64,000 bases of DNA from CAWGJC01 sp965276665 (GTDB lineage Bacteria; Pseudomonadota; Alphaproteobacteria; Acetobacterales; Acetobacteraceae): assembly GCA_965276665.1 (NCBI GenBank), contig OZ255620.1:4278001-4342000 (forward strand), given 5' to 3'. Position 1 is the first letter of the stretch. Every line of letters begins with the position of its first letter. Below are positions 8,114 to 17,426 of the stretch, in pieces. The translations under genes and the position numbers were made by a program. The notes beneath the pieces were generated by a model. The model was not told the DNA's origin. It searched no databases and saw only the letters and a program-made list of their open reading frames with translations.

Positions 8114-10017
8114 TGTCCGTCACACTCGCCGAAGCGGCGCCGGAAAGCCTCGAGGAATATCTCGCGCGGCAGAAGCAGATCGGCTTCCTGCGCTTCCTCA
8201 CCTGCGGCAGCGTCGATGACGGCAAGTCGACGCTGATCGGCCGTCTGCTCTATGATACCAAGCTGATCTTCGACGACCAGCTCGCCGCACTCGAGCGCGA
8301 CAGCCGCAAGCACGGCACCGATGGCGACAATATCGATTTTGCGCTGTTGGTGGACGGGCTCGCCGCCGAGCGCGAGCAAGGCATCACCATCGATGTCGCC
8401 TATCGCTTCTTCACCACCAACAAGCGCCGCTTTATCGTCGCCGACACCCCCGGCCACGAGCAGTACACCCGCAATATGGCGACCGGCGCCTCCACCGCCG
8501 ATCTCGCGATCGTGCTCGTCGACGCGCGGCATGGCGTGCTGACGCAGACGCGGCGCCACTCCTTCATCGCGAGCCTGCTCGGCATCCGCCACGTGGTGCT
8601 CGCGATCAACAAGATCGATCTGGTCGATTTCAGCCAGGACGTGTTCGAGGCGATCCGCGCCGAGTACCAGCAGGCGTCCGAGGGGTTCGGCTTCAAGTCG
8701 GTGACCGCGATCCCGATCTCGGCGCGGTTCGGCGACAACGTCATCCGGCCGAGCGCGCGCACGCCCTGGTATTCCGGGCCGAGCCTGCTGCAGCATCTCG
8801 AGGATGCCGACGTCGACGATGACGCCGTCGTCCGGCCGTTCCGCATGCCGGTGCAGTGGGTGAACCGCCCCAATCTCGATTTCCGCGGCTATTCCGGCAC
8901 CGTGGCGAGCGGCGTGGTGCGTCCGGGCGATGCGGTCGGCGTGACCGGCGTCTCGCGCACCACGACGATCGCCCGCATCGTCACCATGGATGGCGAGCTG
9001 GCCGAGGCGCGCGCCGGCGACGCGGTGACGCTCGTGCTGGCCGAGGAGACGGATGTCTCGCGCGGCGACGTGATCGCCGCGGCGGACGCGCCGGTGCACG
9101 TGGCCGACCAGTTCCAGTCGCATCTCGTCTGGCTGAGCGAGACGCCGATGCTGCACGGCCGCACCTATCTCTTCAAGCTCGGCACGCGCACGGTGAGCGG
9201 CAGCATCACCCGCATCCGCCATCGCATCGACGTCAACACGCATGAGAAGCTCAACGCCGACGATCTGCGGGTCAACGACGTCGCGGTGGTGAACATCTCG
9301 CTCACCGCGCCAGTGCCGTTCGAGAGCTACGCCGATGACCGCGATCTCGGCGGGTTCATCATCATCGACCGGCTGACCAACGCGACGGTCGGCGTCGGCA
9401 TGATCGACTATGCGCTGCGCCGTTCGGAGAACATCTCCTGGCAGGAGATGGACGTGAACAAGGCCGCTCGCTCCCGCCTCAATGCGCAGGAGCCGGCGGT
9501 GGTGTGGTTCACCGGCCTGTCGGGCTCGGGCAAGTCGACCATCGCCAATCTGGTCGAGCGCAAGCTGCACGCGCAAGGACGGCATACCTACGTGCTCGAC
9601 GGCGACAATGTCCGTCACGGGCTGAACCGCGATCTCGGCTTCACCGAGGCGGACCGCGTCGAGAACATCCGCCGCGTGTCGGAGGCGGCGGCGCTGTTCG
9701 TCGATGCCGGCATGATCGTGCTGGTCTCGTTCATCTCGCCCTACCGCACCGAGCGTGAGACCGCGCGCGAGCGGGTGGCTGCGGACGAGTTTATCGAGGT
9801 GTTCGTCGACACGCCGATCGAGGAATGCCGCCGGCGCGACCCGAAGGGCCTCTACGCGCGCGCCGACCAGGGCCTGATCCGCAACTTCACCGGCATCGAT
9901 GCGCCGTATGAGCCGCCGATCACCCCCGAGATTCATCTGCAGACGATCTCCGCCACGCCATCCGATCTCGCGGATCAGGTGATCGCGGAGCTGCGCAAGC
10001 GCGGCCTGATCACCTAA
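8113..10017 (+). CDS. cysNC: Bifunctional sulfate adenylyltransferase GTPase subunit / adenylylsulfate kinase
   Basis: 634-residue CysN-CysC fusion. The N-terminal EF-Tu-like GTPase has G1 GSVDDGKSTLIGRLLYD (about residues 32-48), G3 DTPGHEQYTRN and G4 NKIDL, followed by the beta-barrel domains. The C-terminal APS kinase begins near residue 460 with P-loop GLSGSGKSTIANLVE and continues with LDGDNVRHGLNRDLGF and FVDTPIEECRRRDPKGLYA. With CysD it makes APS, then phosphorylates it to PAPS. The fusion is usual in alphaproteobacteria. It ends 40 bp before the converging HdeD-like gene. Confidence 0.97.
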   Translation: MSVTLAEAAPESLEEYLARQKQIGFLRFLTCGSVDDGKSTLIGRLLYDTKLIFDDQLAALERDSRKHGTDGDNIDFALLVDGLAAEREQGITIDVAYRFFTTNKRRFIVADTPGHEQYTRNMATGASTADLAIVLVDARHGVLTQTRRHSFIASLLGIRHVVLAINKIDLVDFSQDVFEAIRAEYQQASEGFGFKSVTAIPISARFGDNVIRPSARTPWYSGPSLLQHLEDADVDDDAVVRPFRMPVQWVNRPNLDFRGYSGTVASGVVRPGDAVGVTGVSRTTTIARIVTMDGELAEARAGDAVTLVLAEETDVSRGDVIAAADAPVHVADQFQSHLVWLSETPMLHGRTYLFKLGTRTVSGSITRIRHRIDVNTHEKLNADDLRVNDVAVVNISLTAPVPFESYADDRDLGGFIIIDRLTNATVGVGMIDYALRRSENISWQEMDVNKAARSRLNAQEPAVVWFTGLSGSGKSTIANLVERKLHAQGRHTYVLDGDNVRHGLNRDLGFTEADRVENIRRVSEAAALFVDAGMIVLVSFISPYRTERETARERVAADEFIEVFVDTPIEECRRRDPKGLYARADQGLIRNFTGIDAPYEPPITPEIHLQTISATPSDLADQVIAELRKRGLIT

Positions 10018-10057
10018 GGGATCATCCAGGCGATCACTTGGATGGTCATTGAGGCGA

Positions 10058-11341
10058 TCACTGGGGCGGAGGTTCGCTGAAGCGGTCCAGCGGCGCGATG
10101 GCGGCACGAAGCGCGCGGGCGTAATCGAGCACGAGGCCGGGCGTCCACGCCATCGCCTCCGCCTGGTTGCGCAGCATGCCGGCCATCCAGAATTCCGGCC
10201 TCGCGAGCGCGATCATCAGCGCCGGCAGCGGATGCGGGTGACTGCCGATCATGCCTTCCAGCGCCGCGTCGAGCGCATGCGCGACCGCGCTCGAGCAGTT
10301 GCGATGGGTGAGGTTGTAGGTCGTGTCCGCCCGATAGGCGGACCAGAAGGCACGCAGCCGCGCCGCGTCGAACCGGCCGAAGCGCACCTGCTCGGTCGCC
10401 TCGCACCAGCCGGACGCCTCTTCGGCATAGCTCGGCTGGAACCGGCCCGGCACGTCGTTCTCCCGCGTGGCCCGCAGCGCGCGGGTGAAGTCGCTGGGCG
10501 AGCGGTCGATCTCCGTTGCCGGGTAATGACTGATATAGAGGTCGGGCGACACTTCGAGGGCGGCGTGGCCGGTGGAGATGGTGCCGGCCTCGTCCACCGC
10601 CGCGATGTAGCGGTCGATCAGCATCCGGCGCTGCCGCTTCCCCGCGCCGAGCGCGCCGACCGGCGTCCACACGCGCACCACGAGCTCCGCCGTCGCGGCC
10701 CGAGCCACGAATGCCGCCGGTGCCGCCGTCTCCCCTGTTTGGTGCCAGGGCGCATGCTGGCCGAGCAGCATCGAAAGTGGCGCCCCGGCCGGATGCGCCC
10801 GCAGCGCGAGCCCGAACTGCACGATGCCGCTGCCGGACAGGATCATCAGCAGCCCGACATTGGCGCCGATCGTCCCGACATACCAGGTCGGCAGCGGTTG
10901 CAGCGTGGCGATCGCGATCACAAGCTCGATCACGCCGCGCCAGAGCGACGCACGCCAATGCGGGAAGCGCACCACGCGCGCGGCGGCGATCCGAAAGACA
11001 CCGTCGGCCGCGAAGCTGGCGCCGATCATCACCGCGAGCAGCACGTCGCTGTGCCACGGCGTGCGCACCGTCAGCAGACCGATCACCACCAGGCCGCCGC
11101 CCTTGATCATGCGGAGACGCCGTCGCTGCGCGACTCCGGCGAAGGCGGCGATCAGGGTCAGCACTCCCTCTGCCAGCACGAAATAGCCGAGATGATGGAT
11201 CGGGATGAGCGAGACGTCGTCTAGCGCGTCGAGCAGGATGAACAGGCCAAGGCCGCCCCACAGGCCGCCCACGCCCACCACCAGGCGCCAGCGCCGCTGC
11301 ACAACCCCGTCGCCCAGCAGCAGGAAGAGCAGCCGGAGCAT
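10058..11341 (-). CDS. HdeD-like membrane domain fused to papain-like (YiiX/NlpC-type) domain
   Basis: 427-residue protein. The first 180 residues contain about six membrane helices with the paired small-residue pattern of the HdeD/DUF308 family (VVGVGGLWGGLGLFILLDAL, HLGYFVLAEGVLTLIAAF, YVGTIGANVGLLMILSG). The last 200 residues are soluble. They carry STGHAALEV (His about 259) and THRNCSSAVAHALDAAL (Cys about 349), the spacing and order of a permuted papain/NlpC-P60 (YiiX-like) hydrolase. This suggests a membrane-tethered peptidase or amidase. The start was chosen at MLRLLFLLLGD because it lies 2 bp after the stop of the MFS gene upstream on the same strand, implying one transcript. HdeD itself is an acid-stress membrane protein in enterobacteria. 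Confidence 0.75.
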   Translation of the reverse strand: MLRLLFLLLGDGVVQRRWRLVVGVGGLWGGLGLFILLDALDDVSLIPIHHLGYFVLAEGVLTLIAAFAGVAQRRRLRMIKGGGLVVIGLLTVRTPWHSDVLLAVMIGASFAADGVFRIAAARVVRFPHWRASLWRGVIELVIAIATLQPLPTWYVGTIGANVGLLMILSGSGIVQFGLALRAHPAGAPLSMLLGQHAPWHQTGETAAPAAFVARAATAELVVRVWTPVGALGAGKRQRRMLIDRYIAAVDEAGTISTGHAALEVSPDLYISHYPATEIDRSPSDFTRALRATRENDVPGRFQPSYAEEASGWCEATEQVRFGRFDAARLRAFWSAYRADTTYNLTHRNCSSAVAHALDAALEGMIGSHPHPLPALMIALARPEFWMAGMLRNQAEAMAWTPGLVLDYARALRAAIAPLDRFSEPPPQ

Positions 11342-11343
11342 CG

Positions 11344-12492
11344 CTAGGCCGCCGTCGCCGGGCTGCGCGCCGCGAACAGCGCGAACGCGCCGCACATCAC
11401 CGCGACCGCGAGCGGCAGGCCGTGCCGCGTGAGGTCGTTGGCGGCGCCCGAGAGCAGCGGGCCGACGAGCGCGCCGGCGCCCCAGACGAGGCCCATCACC
11501 GCGTAGACGCCGACCAGCTCGCCGCCCTTGAAGCGGTCCCCGACGACCGCGAGCATCACCGTGTAGATGCCGACGAACACGCCGCCCCAGACGAACAGCG
11601 CCGCGTAGCAGATCAGTCCTTGCCCGAGGAGGAACGGCCAGAGCAGCGCGCCGAGCGTCGCGAGCCCGGCCAGGATCAGCACCAGGCGTCGCCGATCCAT
11701 GCGGTCGCCGAGCCAGCCGATCGGCAGCTGCAGGAGAATGGCGCCGACGAGCAGCGTGGTCACGAGCTGGGTCGCCGGCGCTTCCGCCCAGCCGAGCCGC
11801 ATCGCGTAGAGTGGCAGGAAAGAGAGGCCGGCCGCCTCCACCGCGGCGTTAAGCGCGGTGCCGCCGAGCGCCACCGGGGCCGCCCGCAGATAGCGGCGCG
11901 GGTCGCGCGAGTGCGGCGCCTCGATGGCGGGGGCGGGCAGGAAGGGCTGCGCCACGAGCGCCAAGGCGGCCACGCAGCATCCGGCGCCGATCAGCCAGGG
12001 CAGTGCGCCATGCTCGCCGGTCACCGACAGCAGCAGCGGCCCGAGCGCGAAGCCGAAAGAGAGGCAGGCGGTGTAGACCGCCATCATCCGCCCGCGCACC
12101 GCATCCGCCACCAGCTGGTTGGTCCAGGTCTCCGACAGCACGAACAGCGCCTCGGCTGCCATGCCGAGGAGCAGGCGGAGCAGGAACCAGGTCGGCACTG
12201 AGGGCAGGGCGGGAAACAGGCAGAGCAGCACGGCGCTGGCCGCGAGTGCCGCCAGCATCACGCGGCGCGCGCCGAACCGCGCCGCCAGGAAGGGCAGCGC
12301 CGGCGAGAGCAGCAGCACGCCGGCCGCGTGCATCGCCGCGTTCAGCCCGATCAGGCTCTCGCTCAGGCCGCGTGCGGCCAGGTTGAGCGCGATCAACGGC
12401 GCGCACAGGCTGTAGGTGAGGCCGAAGATCGCCGCGGTGCCGATGATCACCGCCAGCGCCAGTTTCGGGGACCGCGCCGTGACCCCATCCAT
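11344..12492 (-). CDS. MFS transporter
   Basis: 382-residue major facilitator with 12 predicted helices. The cytoplasmic loop 2-3 motif is FLAARFGARRVML and the corresponding second-half loop is IGWLGDRMDRRRLVLI, the paired motif A of the family. YcaD/YfkF-type members look similar (ETWTNQLVADAVRGRMMAVY after helix 4). The start at 12492 follows AAAGGGGGAGATCGGC. The substrate is unknown. It is the first gene of a two-gene minus-strand unit with the HdeD/papain-like gene (2-bp gap) and is divergent from the flavin oxidase. Confidence 0.87.
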   Translation of the reverse strand: MDGVTARSPKLALAVIIGTAAIFGLTYSLCAPLIALNLAARGLSESLIGLNAAMHAAGVLLLSPALPFLAARFGARRVMLAALAASAVLLCLFPALPSVPTWFLLRLLLGMAAEALFVLSETWTNQLVADAVRGRMMAVYTACLSFGFALGPLLLSVTGEHGALPWLIGAGCCVAALALVAQPFLPAPAIEAPHSRDPRRYLRAAPVALGGTALNAAVEAAGLSFLPLYAMRLGWAEAPATQLVTTLLVGAILLQLPIGWLGDRMDRRRLVLILAGLATLGALLWPFLLGQGLICYAALFVWGGVFVGIYTVMLAVVGDRFKGGELVGVYAVMGLVWGAGALVGPLLSGAANDLTRHGLPLAVAVMCGAFALFAARSPATAA

Positions 12493-12623
12493 GCCGATCT
12501 CCCCCTTTCGATCGCGAGCAGTGCCGGCGGCAAGGTTGAAGGAACTGCCACCGGGTGCTGCTTGCATTAGAACAATTGCGGTGACAATGCTCTTCCGGTC
12601 GCAACCTGTGCTCGGGACGGATC

Positions 12624-14117
12624 GTGGAACTTCATGTCGGGCGTCGCCACCTGCTGCGCGGCGCGGGTGCGACCGCTGCCCTCTCCACCCTGCCGGCCGG
12701 TGTCCTGGCCAGGCCGAATGTCGCGGCCGACCGGAGCGGCCTCGCCGCCTTCGGCCATGACCTGCACGGGCGGCTGATCCGTCCCGGCGAGCCGGGCTAT
12801 GCGATGGCGGCAGCGCCCAACAATGCGCGCTGGGCGGATGTGCTCCCGCTGGCGGTCGCGATGTGCGCGGATGCGCAGGACGTGCAGCGCTGCGTCGCCT
12901 GGGCGCGCGACAGCGGAACCGCCTTCGCCATCCGCTCCGGCGGCCATAACTACGCCGGCTTCTCCACCACGGAGGGGCTGCTGATCGACGTCAAGGCGAT
13001 GAACGGCGTAACCCTTGATCTCGTGAACGGCACCGCGACCGCCCAGGGCGGCGCCAACAACCAGAACATCGCGACGGCGCTCCGCGTGGCGAATTTCGCG
13101 ATCCCCTCCGGCCGCTGCCCGACCGTCGGCGTCGGCGGCCTCGTGCTCGGCGGCGGCTGGGGGTTCGCCGCCACGCATGCGGGCCTGACCTGCGACAGCC
13201 TGCTCGCGACGCAGGCGGTGCTTGCCGACGGCGCTCTGCACCGGATCGACACGCAGAACGCGCCCGACCTGTTTTGGGCGGCGCGGGGCGCCGGCGGCGG
13301 CAATTTCGGCGTGCATACCGAATTCACCTTCCGCCTGCGCCCGGTCGGGCCGGTCACCACCTTCAACATCGTCTGGCCGCCCGGACGCGCCGTCGACCTG
13401 CTCGTCGCCCTGCAGACGATGCAACGCGACCATGCGCGGATCGTCTCGACGCGCAGCAAGGCGCGCCCGCTCGCGGCCGGTCCGCGACCCGGCCGCGAGC
13501 AGATCGTCGTGGAAACCCTCGGCCAGTTCTGGGGAAATGCGAACGATCTGCGCCAGATCCTGGACCCGGTGCTGCAGATCGCCGCGCCGCACATCCGGGA
13601 GATCTACGAGATGGAGTATTGGCGCGCGCGCGATTACCTGCTGACCGACGACCCGAACGGCATGTACGACATCCGCGCGCGCTACGTCGAAGCCGCGCTT
13701 GGCGGCGACGCGCTGGACGCGATGCTCGGCTGGATGGGGCGCTGGCCCGGCGGCGCCCTGCGGCAGGACAATATGGGCGTGCTGTTCGCGATCGGCGGTG
13801 CAGTGCAGGACGTCAAGCCCGACGAAACCGCCTACGTGCACCGCCGCGCGAACGCCATCTTCGAGATGGAGGCGTCATGGTCGCCGATCGACCGGCCCGA
13901 TATGGTCAGCCGGCAGCGCGGCTGGCTCGCGGATTACTATGCCGATATGCAGCGCTTCCTGCAGCCGCGCTCCTACGTGAACTTCCCGGACCGCGACGCC
14001 GCCGATTGGGCGCGCGCCTATTACGGCGACAATCTGCCCCGGCTCTCCGCGGTGAAGCGGCGCTACGACCCGCGTAATCTGTTCCGCTTCCCGCAGAGCA
14101 TTCCGCTGAACGCCTGA
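12624..14117 (+). CDS. Tat-exported FAD-binding oxidase, berberine-bridge/PCMH family
   Basis: 497-residue flavoprotein. A twin-arginine signal (GRRHLLRGAGATAAL ... AGVLA) directs folded export. The FAD_binding_4 domain has IRSGGHNYAGFST, whose His is the usual 8-alpha-histidyl flavin attachment. SGRCPTVGVGGLVLGGGWG carries the Cys used by bicovalent members, so a doubly linked FAD is likely. The BBE domain closes the protein: ARAYYGDNLPRLSAVKRRYD and NLFRFPQSIP. Relatives oxidise sugars or alkaloid-like alcohols with O2. The start codon is GTG. It diverges from the MFS gene at 11344-12492; substrate not predictable. Confidence 0.9.
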   Translation: MELHVGRRHLLRGAGATAALSTLPAGVLARPNVAADRSGLAAFGHDLHGRLIRPGEPGYAMAAAPNNARWADVLPLAVAMCADAQDVQRCVAWARDSGTAFAIRSGGHNYAGFSTTEGLLIDVKAMNGVTLDLVNGTATAQGGANNQNIATALRVANFAIPSGRCPTVGVGGLVLGGGWGFAATHAGLTCDSLLATQAVLADGALHRIDTQNAPDLFWAARGAGGGNFGVHTEFTFRLRPVGPVTTFNIVWPPGRAVDLLVALQTMQRDHARIVSTRSKARPLAAGPRPGREQIVVETLGQFWGNANDLRQILDPVLQIAAPHIREIYEMEYWRARDYLLTDDPNGMYDIRARYVEAALGGDALDAMLGWMGRWPGGALRQDNMGVLFAIGGAVQDVKPDETAYVHRRANAIFEMEASWSPIDRPDMVSRQRGWLADYYADMQRFLQPRSYVNFPDRDAADWARAYYGDNLPRLSAVKRRYDPRNLFRFPQSIPLNA

Positions 14118-14542
14118 CACGGCTGAGCGCCGCGCCGACGTAACTGAAAAATGCTTTGGTCGGCCTGCGTGCGGCATCGACCTGCGGCGGACTGGCTGCC
14201 GTTTTTGAACAGTTATTGAATCATGTGCTTGCGCCGACTGCGGAGTTTCGGGTCACGTTGGAGAACGTTCGCGTCTCAACCAGCGGCGTAGATGCCGGAA
14301 CCATTCCGGCTCTCGAATTGGCCCGTTGTAAGCAACAGCCAATTGCCGGATAAACATTTAGCCTTGGGAAGAAGAGCCGACACGGTTTACGAGGCTCGAT
14401 GATCATAGGCCAACAGGCGATCCATTTGGCGATTTGTTAATGGCTCGGTAAGCTACCGTGATCGTAATCTATCGAAGGTTCTTTTGCCGATGGTCCTCCG
14501 TCCAGCTCATCGTGACTCATGTCTCGCAGGGGTTGTGTTCTG
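14118..14542. other. 425-bp intergenic region, lower GC, with small inverted repeats
   Basis: No convincing gene. The stretch is visibly more AT-rich than its surroundings. Three short palindromic sites are present: GAACGTTC at 14263-14270, GCCGGAA-CCA-TTCCGGC at 14294-14310 and CGGTA-AGC-TACCG at 14446-14458. The last lies about 85 bp before the MFS start and could be an operator. A 65-codon open frame at 14156-14353 has no family resemblance. Confidence 0.4.
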
Positions 14543-16075
14543 ATGGCGGAAGGCGGAGCCGCCATGCCGAACCGTGGCGCCATTACGGTCTGCGTCATTC
14601 TCGCAACACTGATGCAGGCACTGGACACCACGATCGCCAACGTAGCCTTACCCTATATTCAGGGCAGCGTGGCGGCGAGCCAGGATCAGATCGACTGGGT
14701 GCTCACCTCCTACATCGTAGCGGCCGCCATCATGACGCCGCCGACCGGGTTCCTGTCGGGCCGATTCGGCCTCAAGCGACTCTTCATCATCTCGGTAGCG
14801 GGTTTCACCATCGCCTCCATGCTCTGCGGCGCCGCGCAATCGCTCGTGCAGATCGTGCTGTTCCGGGTCCTTCAGGGCCTATTCGGCGCGGCCCTCGTGC
14901 CGCTCTCGCAGACGGTGCTGATGAACATCAACCCGCCGGAGAAGCAGGGATCCGCGATGGCGCTCTGGGGCGTCGCGGTCATGGCGGGCCCGGTTCTCGG
15001 GCCCGTGCTCGGCGGCTGGCTGACCTATAATTACAGCTGGCGCTACGTCTTCTACATCAACCTGCCGGTCGGCCTCCTGGCCTTCGCCGGCATGATGATC
15101 TTCCTCCCCGATACCGAGCGGAACCGCACCTCACGGCTCGACTGGTTCGGCTTCGGCACGCTCAGCCTCGGAATCGCCTCGATGCAGATGATGCTGGACC
15201 GCGGCGAGCAGCTTGACTGGTTCGGCTCGAAAGAGATCATCATCGAGACGATCACCGCGGCGGTCGCCTTCTACCTGTTCCTCGTGCACATCTTCACGGC
15301 CGAGCAGCCCTTCATCAATCCGCGCCTGTTCCGGAACCGGAACTTCTCCGCCGGCGTGATCTTCGTCGCCATCGTCGGCTTGACCTATTACGCCTCGCTC
15401 GCCCTGCAGCCACCCTTTCTGCAGGATCTGATGGGATATCCGATCGTGACGGCCGGCCTCGTCATGGGCCCGCGCGGCATCGGAACGATGGGCGCCATGC
15501 TGCTCGTCGGCCGCCTGATCGGCCGCGTCGACACCCGCGTCCTGCTCGCCATCGGCCTGACGCTGACGGCGGGATCCTTCTATGCGATGACGGGATGGAC
15601 ACCCGACGTGTCGCAGACGACGATCATCTTCGTCGGCGTCATCCAGGGCATCGGACTCGGCTTCCTCTTCGTGCCGCTGAGCACCGTCACGCTCTCGACC
15701 TTGTCGGCGAACCGGCGGGCGGAAGGCGCGGGCCTCTACAGCCTGTCGCGCAACATCGGATCGAGCGTCGGGATCTCCGTCGTCAGCAGCCTGCTGACGC
15801 AGAACACGCACGCCAATCACGCGATGATCGTCCAATCCGTCACGCCGTTCAATCGGATGCTGAGCGAAGGAGCGGCCGATCGGTTCTGGGATCCAGTGAC
15901 GCGCGCGGGGGCGGCGGCGCTGGACGCGGTGGTGAACAGGCAGGCGGAGATCATTGCCTATGTCGATGATTACAAGCTGCTGATGATCGCGACCCTCGTC
16001 GTCATCCCGCTGCTGATCGTCTTCCGCAAATCCTCCTCGGAGGCGCCGGGGCATCATTCGGTAGCCCTAGAATAG
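14543..16075 (+). CDS. DHA2-family drug/H+ antiporter (EmrB-like)
   Basis: About 510-residue MFS exporter with 14 predicted helices. Diagnostic early sequence is LDTTIANVALPYIQGS (motif D1), then TGFLSGRFGLKRLF (motif A), FRVLQGLFGAALVPLSQT (motif B) and GPVLGPVLGGWLT (motif C, the antiporter motif). EmrB-type proteins expel hydrophobic toxicants, usually through an EmrA-type adaptor, but no adaptor gene is adjacent. The start is uncertain: ATGs at 14519, 14543 and 14564 are in frame, and the last has AAGGCGGAG just upstream. Tail-to-tail with the tRNA-Gln gene. The palindromes in the preceding gap may bind a local repressor, though no regulator gene is encoded here. Confidence 0.9.
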   Translation: MAEGGAAMPNRGAITVCVILATLMQALDTTIANVALPYIQGSVAASQDQIDWVLTSYIVAAAIMTPPTGFLSGRFGLKRLFIISVAGFTIASMLCGAAQSLVQIVLFRVLQGLFGAALVPLSQTVLMNINPPEKQGSAMALWGVAVMAGPVLGPVLGGWLTYNYSWRYVFYINLPVGLLAFAGMMIFLPDTERNRTSRLDWFGFGTLSLGIASMQMMLDRGEQLDWFGSKEIIIETITAAVAFYLFLVHIFTAEQPFINPRLFRNRNFSAGVIFVAIVGLTYYASLALQPPFLQDLMGYPIVTAGLVMGPRGIGTMGAMLLVGRLIGRVDTRVLLAIGLTLTAGSFYAMTGWTPDVSQTTIIFVGVIQGIGLGFLFVPLSTVTLSTLSANRRAEGAGLYSLSRNIGSSVGISVVSSLLTQNTHANHAMIVQSVTPFNRMLSEGAADRFWDPVTRAGAAALDAVVNRQAEIIAYVDDYKLLMIATLVVIPLLIVFRKSSSEAPGHHSVALE

Positions 16076-16121
16076 CCGGAGTCGGAGCTCACCACCGCGT
16101 GTTCGAGAAGGCCGAGTGGGG

Positions 16122-16192
16122 CTGGGGGACCTGGATTCGAACCAAGGCTGCCCGGGTCAGAGCCGGGAGTTCTACCGCTAAACTATCCCCCA
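16122..16192 (-). tRNA. tRNA-Gln (CUG)
   Basis: Minus-strand cloverleaf of 71 nt. The acceptor stem is TGGGGGA with TCCCCCA. The anticodon stem is CCCGG/CCGGG around the loop CTCTGAC, giving anticodon CUG for CAG codons. The T arm is CCTTGGTTCGAATCCAGG. The UGGGG-type acceptor start is typical of tRNA-Gln. The bases after the discriminator are CCC, so CCA is added after transcription. Confidence 0.93.
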
Positions 16193-16373
16193 AGCGGGGC
16201 CGTCCGGCAGTGCGAGGACGGCTGGCGCGAATAGCATGTGGCCGCCGCCGGTTGCAACTCGCGATGGCCCGTTCAAGAAGACGGCATGTCGAAAACGGCT
16301 TGCGGGAATTGTGGCGGCGGGCGTCATATTCGGCAATGCCTGTCACGGAAGCCAGCCATGGGGGAAGCCATCT

Positions 16374-17426
16374 ATGGGCGACGTCAGCTTAGCCCTGCCG
16401 CCGCGCCCGTATGGCGGGACGCGCCTGCCGGCTTTCGCCGCGATTGATCTCGGCACCAATAATTGCCGCCTGCTCGTCGGCACGCCGACCGGCGAAGGCT
16501 TCCGGGTGGTGGACAGTTTCAGCCGCATCGTTCGGCTGGGCGAGGGGCTGCATGAATCCGGCCGGCTCAGCGAGACCGCGATGGAGCGGGCGATGGCGGC
16601 GCTCCACGCCTGTGCCGCCCGGCTCGCGCGCCGGCCGGTGCAGGCGCTGCGAGCAATCGCGACGGAAGCCTGCCGCCGGGCCGCGAATGGCCGCGAATTC
16701 CTGGCCCGCGTGCGGCGCGAGACCGGCCTCGCGATCGACGTGATCTCCACCCGAGAGGAGGCGGAGCTCGCCCTCGAGAGCTGCGCCTCCCTGCTGCGCT
16801 CCCGGGAGGCCGAAACTTTGCCGCGGCGCGCGCTGCTCTTCGATATCGGCGGCGGCTCGACCGAGCTCGCCTGGATCCGCCTCACCCCCGGTGCACCGCG
16901 GCCGGAACTCATCGGCTATGCGAGCCTGCCGGTCGGCGTCGTCACTCTGTCCGAACGCTTCGGCAAGGCCGGCTTCACCGATGCCGGCTTCGAGGACATG
17001 CTCGACGACGTCACCGGCCGGCTGCACGCCTTCGAGAGCGTGCACTGCATCGGCCAGGAGATCTGGCAGGGCGGCGTGCGCCTGCTCGGCACCAGCGGGA
17101 CGGTGACGACGCTCGCCGGCGTGGCGCTCGGGCTCACCCGCTACCGCCGCCCGCTGGTGGACGGGCTGGTGCTCACGCGGGACGCCACGGACGCCGCGCT
17201 CGACGTGCTGCGCGGCCTCGGGCGGGAGAGCCTCGCCCGCCATCCCTGCGTCGGGCCGGAGCGCGCCGATTTCGTGCTGCCGGGCTGCGCGATCTTCGCC
17301 GCGATTCGCCGCCTCTGGCCCGCCTCCGAGGTGATGGTCGCCGATCGCGGCCTGCGCGAGGGCATGCTGCTGCGGCTGATCCGCGAGCGCAGCGCCGGGC
17401 GGGCAAGGCACCGGATGCCTGCTTGA
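16374..17426 (+). CDS. ppx: Ppx/GppA family exopolyphosphatase/phosphatase
   Basis: 350-residue member of the actin-like Ppx/GppA phosphatases, which degrade polyphosphate or pppGpp. The ATP/phosphate motifs are FAAIDLGTNNCRLLVG at the N terminus and RALLFDIGGGSTELAWI near residue 155, then GTSGTVTTLAGVAL. The start was set at MGDVSLAL, which follows GGGGAAG; upstream codons of the same frame run antisense near the tRNA region and look non-coding. The length matches the short alphaproteobacterial form without the C-terminal HD domain. Its TGA overlaps the TTG start of rlmE (TTGA). Confidence 0.9.
   Translation: MGDVSLALPPRPYGGTRLPAFAAIDLGTNNCRLLVGTPTGEGFRVVDSFSRIVRLGEGLHESGRLSETAMERAMAALHACAARLARRPVQALRAIATEACRRAANGREFLARVRRETGLAIDVISTREEAELALESCASLLRSREAETLPRRALLFDIGGGSTELAWIRLTPGAPRPELIGYASLPVGVVTLSERFGKAGFTDAGFEDMLDDVTGRLHAFESVHCIGQEIWQGGVRLLGTSGTVTTLAGVALGLTRYRRPLVDGLVLTRDATDAALDVLRGLGRESLARHPCVGPERADFVLPGCAIFAAIRRLWPASEVMVADRGLREGMLLRLIRERSAGRARHRMPA

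Noticed and set aside
7957..10107. 716-codon minus-strand open frame over cysNC
   Set aside because: Shadow of the high-GC cysNC frame: His/Arg/Asp-rich composition with no motif, whereas the plus strand has all GTPase and kinase signatures.
14156..14353. 65-codon frame in the gap before the DHA2 exporter
   Set aside because: No family resemblance, no ribosome site and different composition from neighbouring genes; treated as intergenic.
16099..16392. 97-codon plus-strand open frame starting MFEKAEWGWG
   Set aside because: It runs antisense through the tRNA-Gln gene; the start of its peptide is a translation of tRNA sequence and is a common misannotation.
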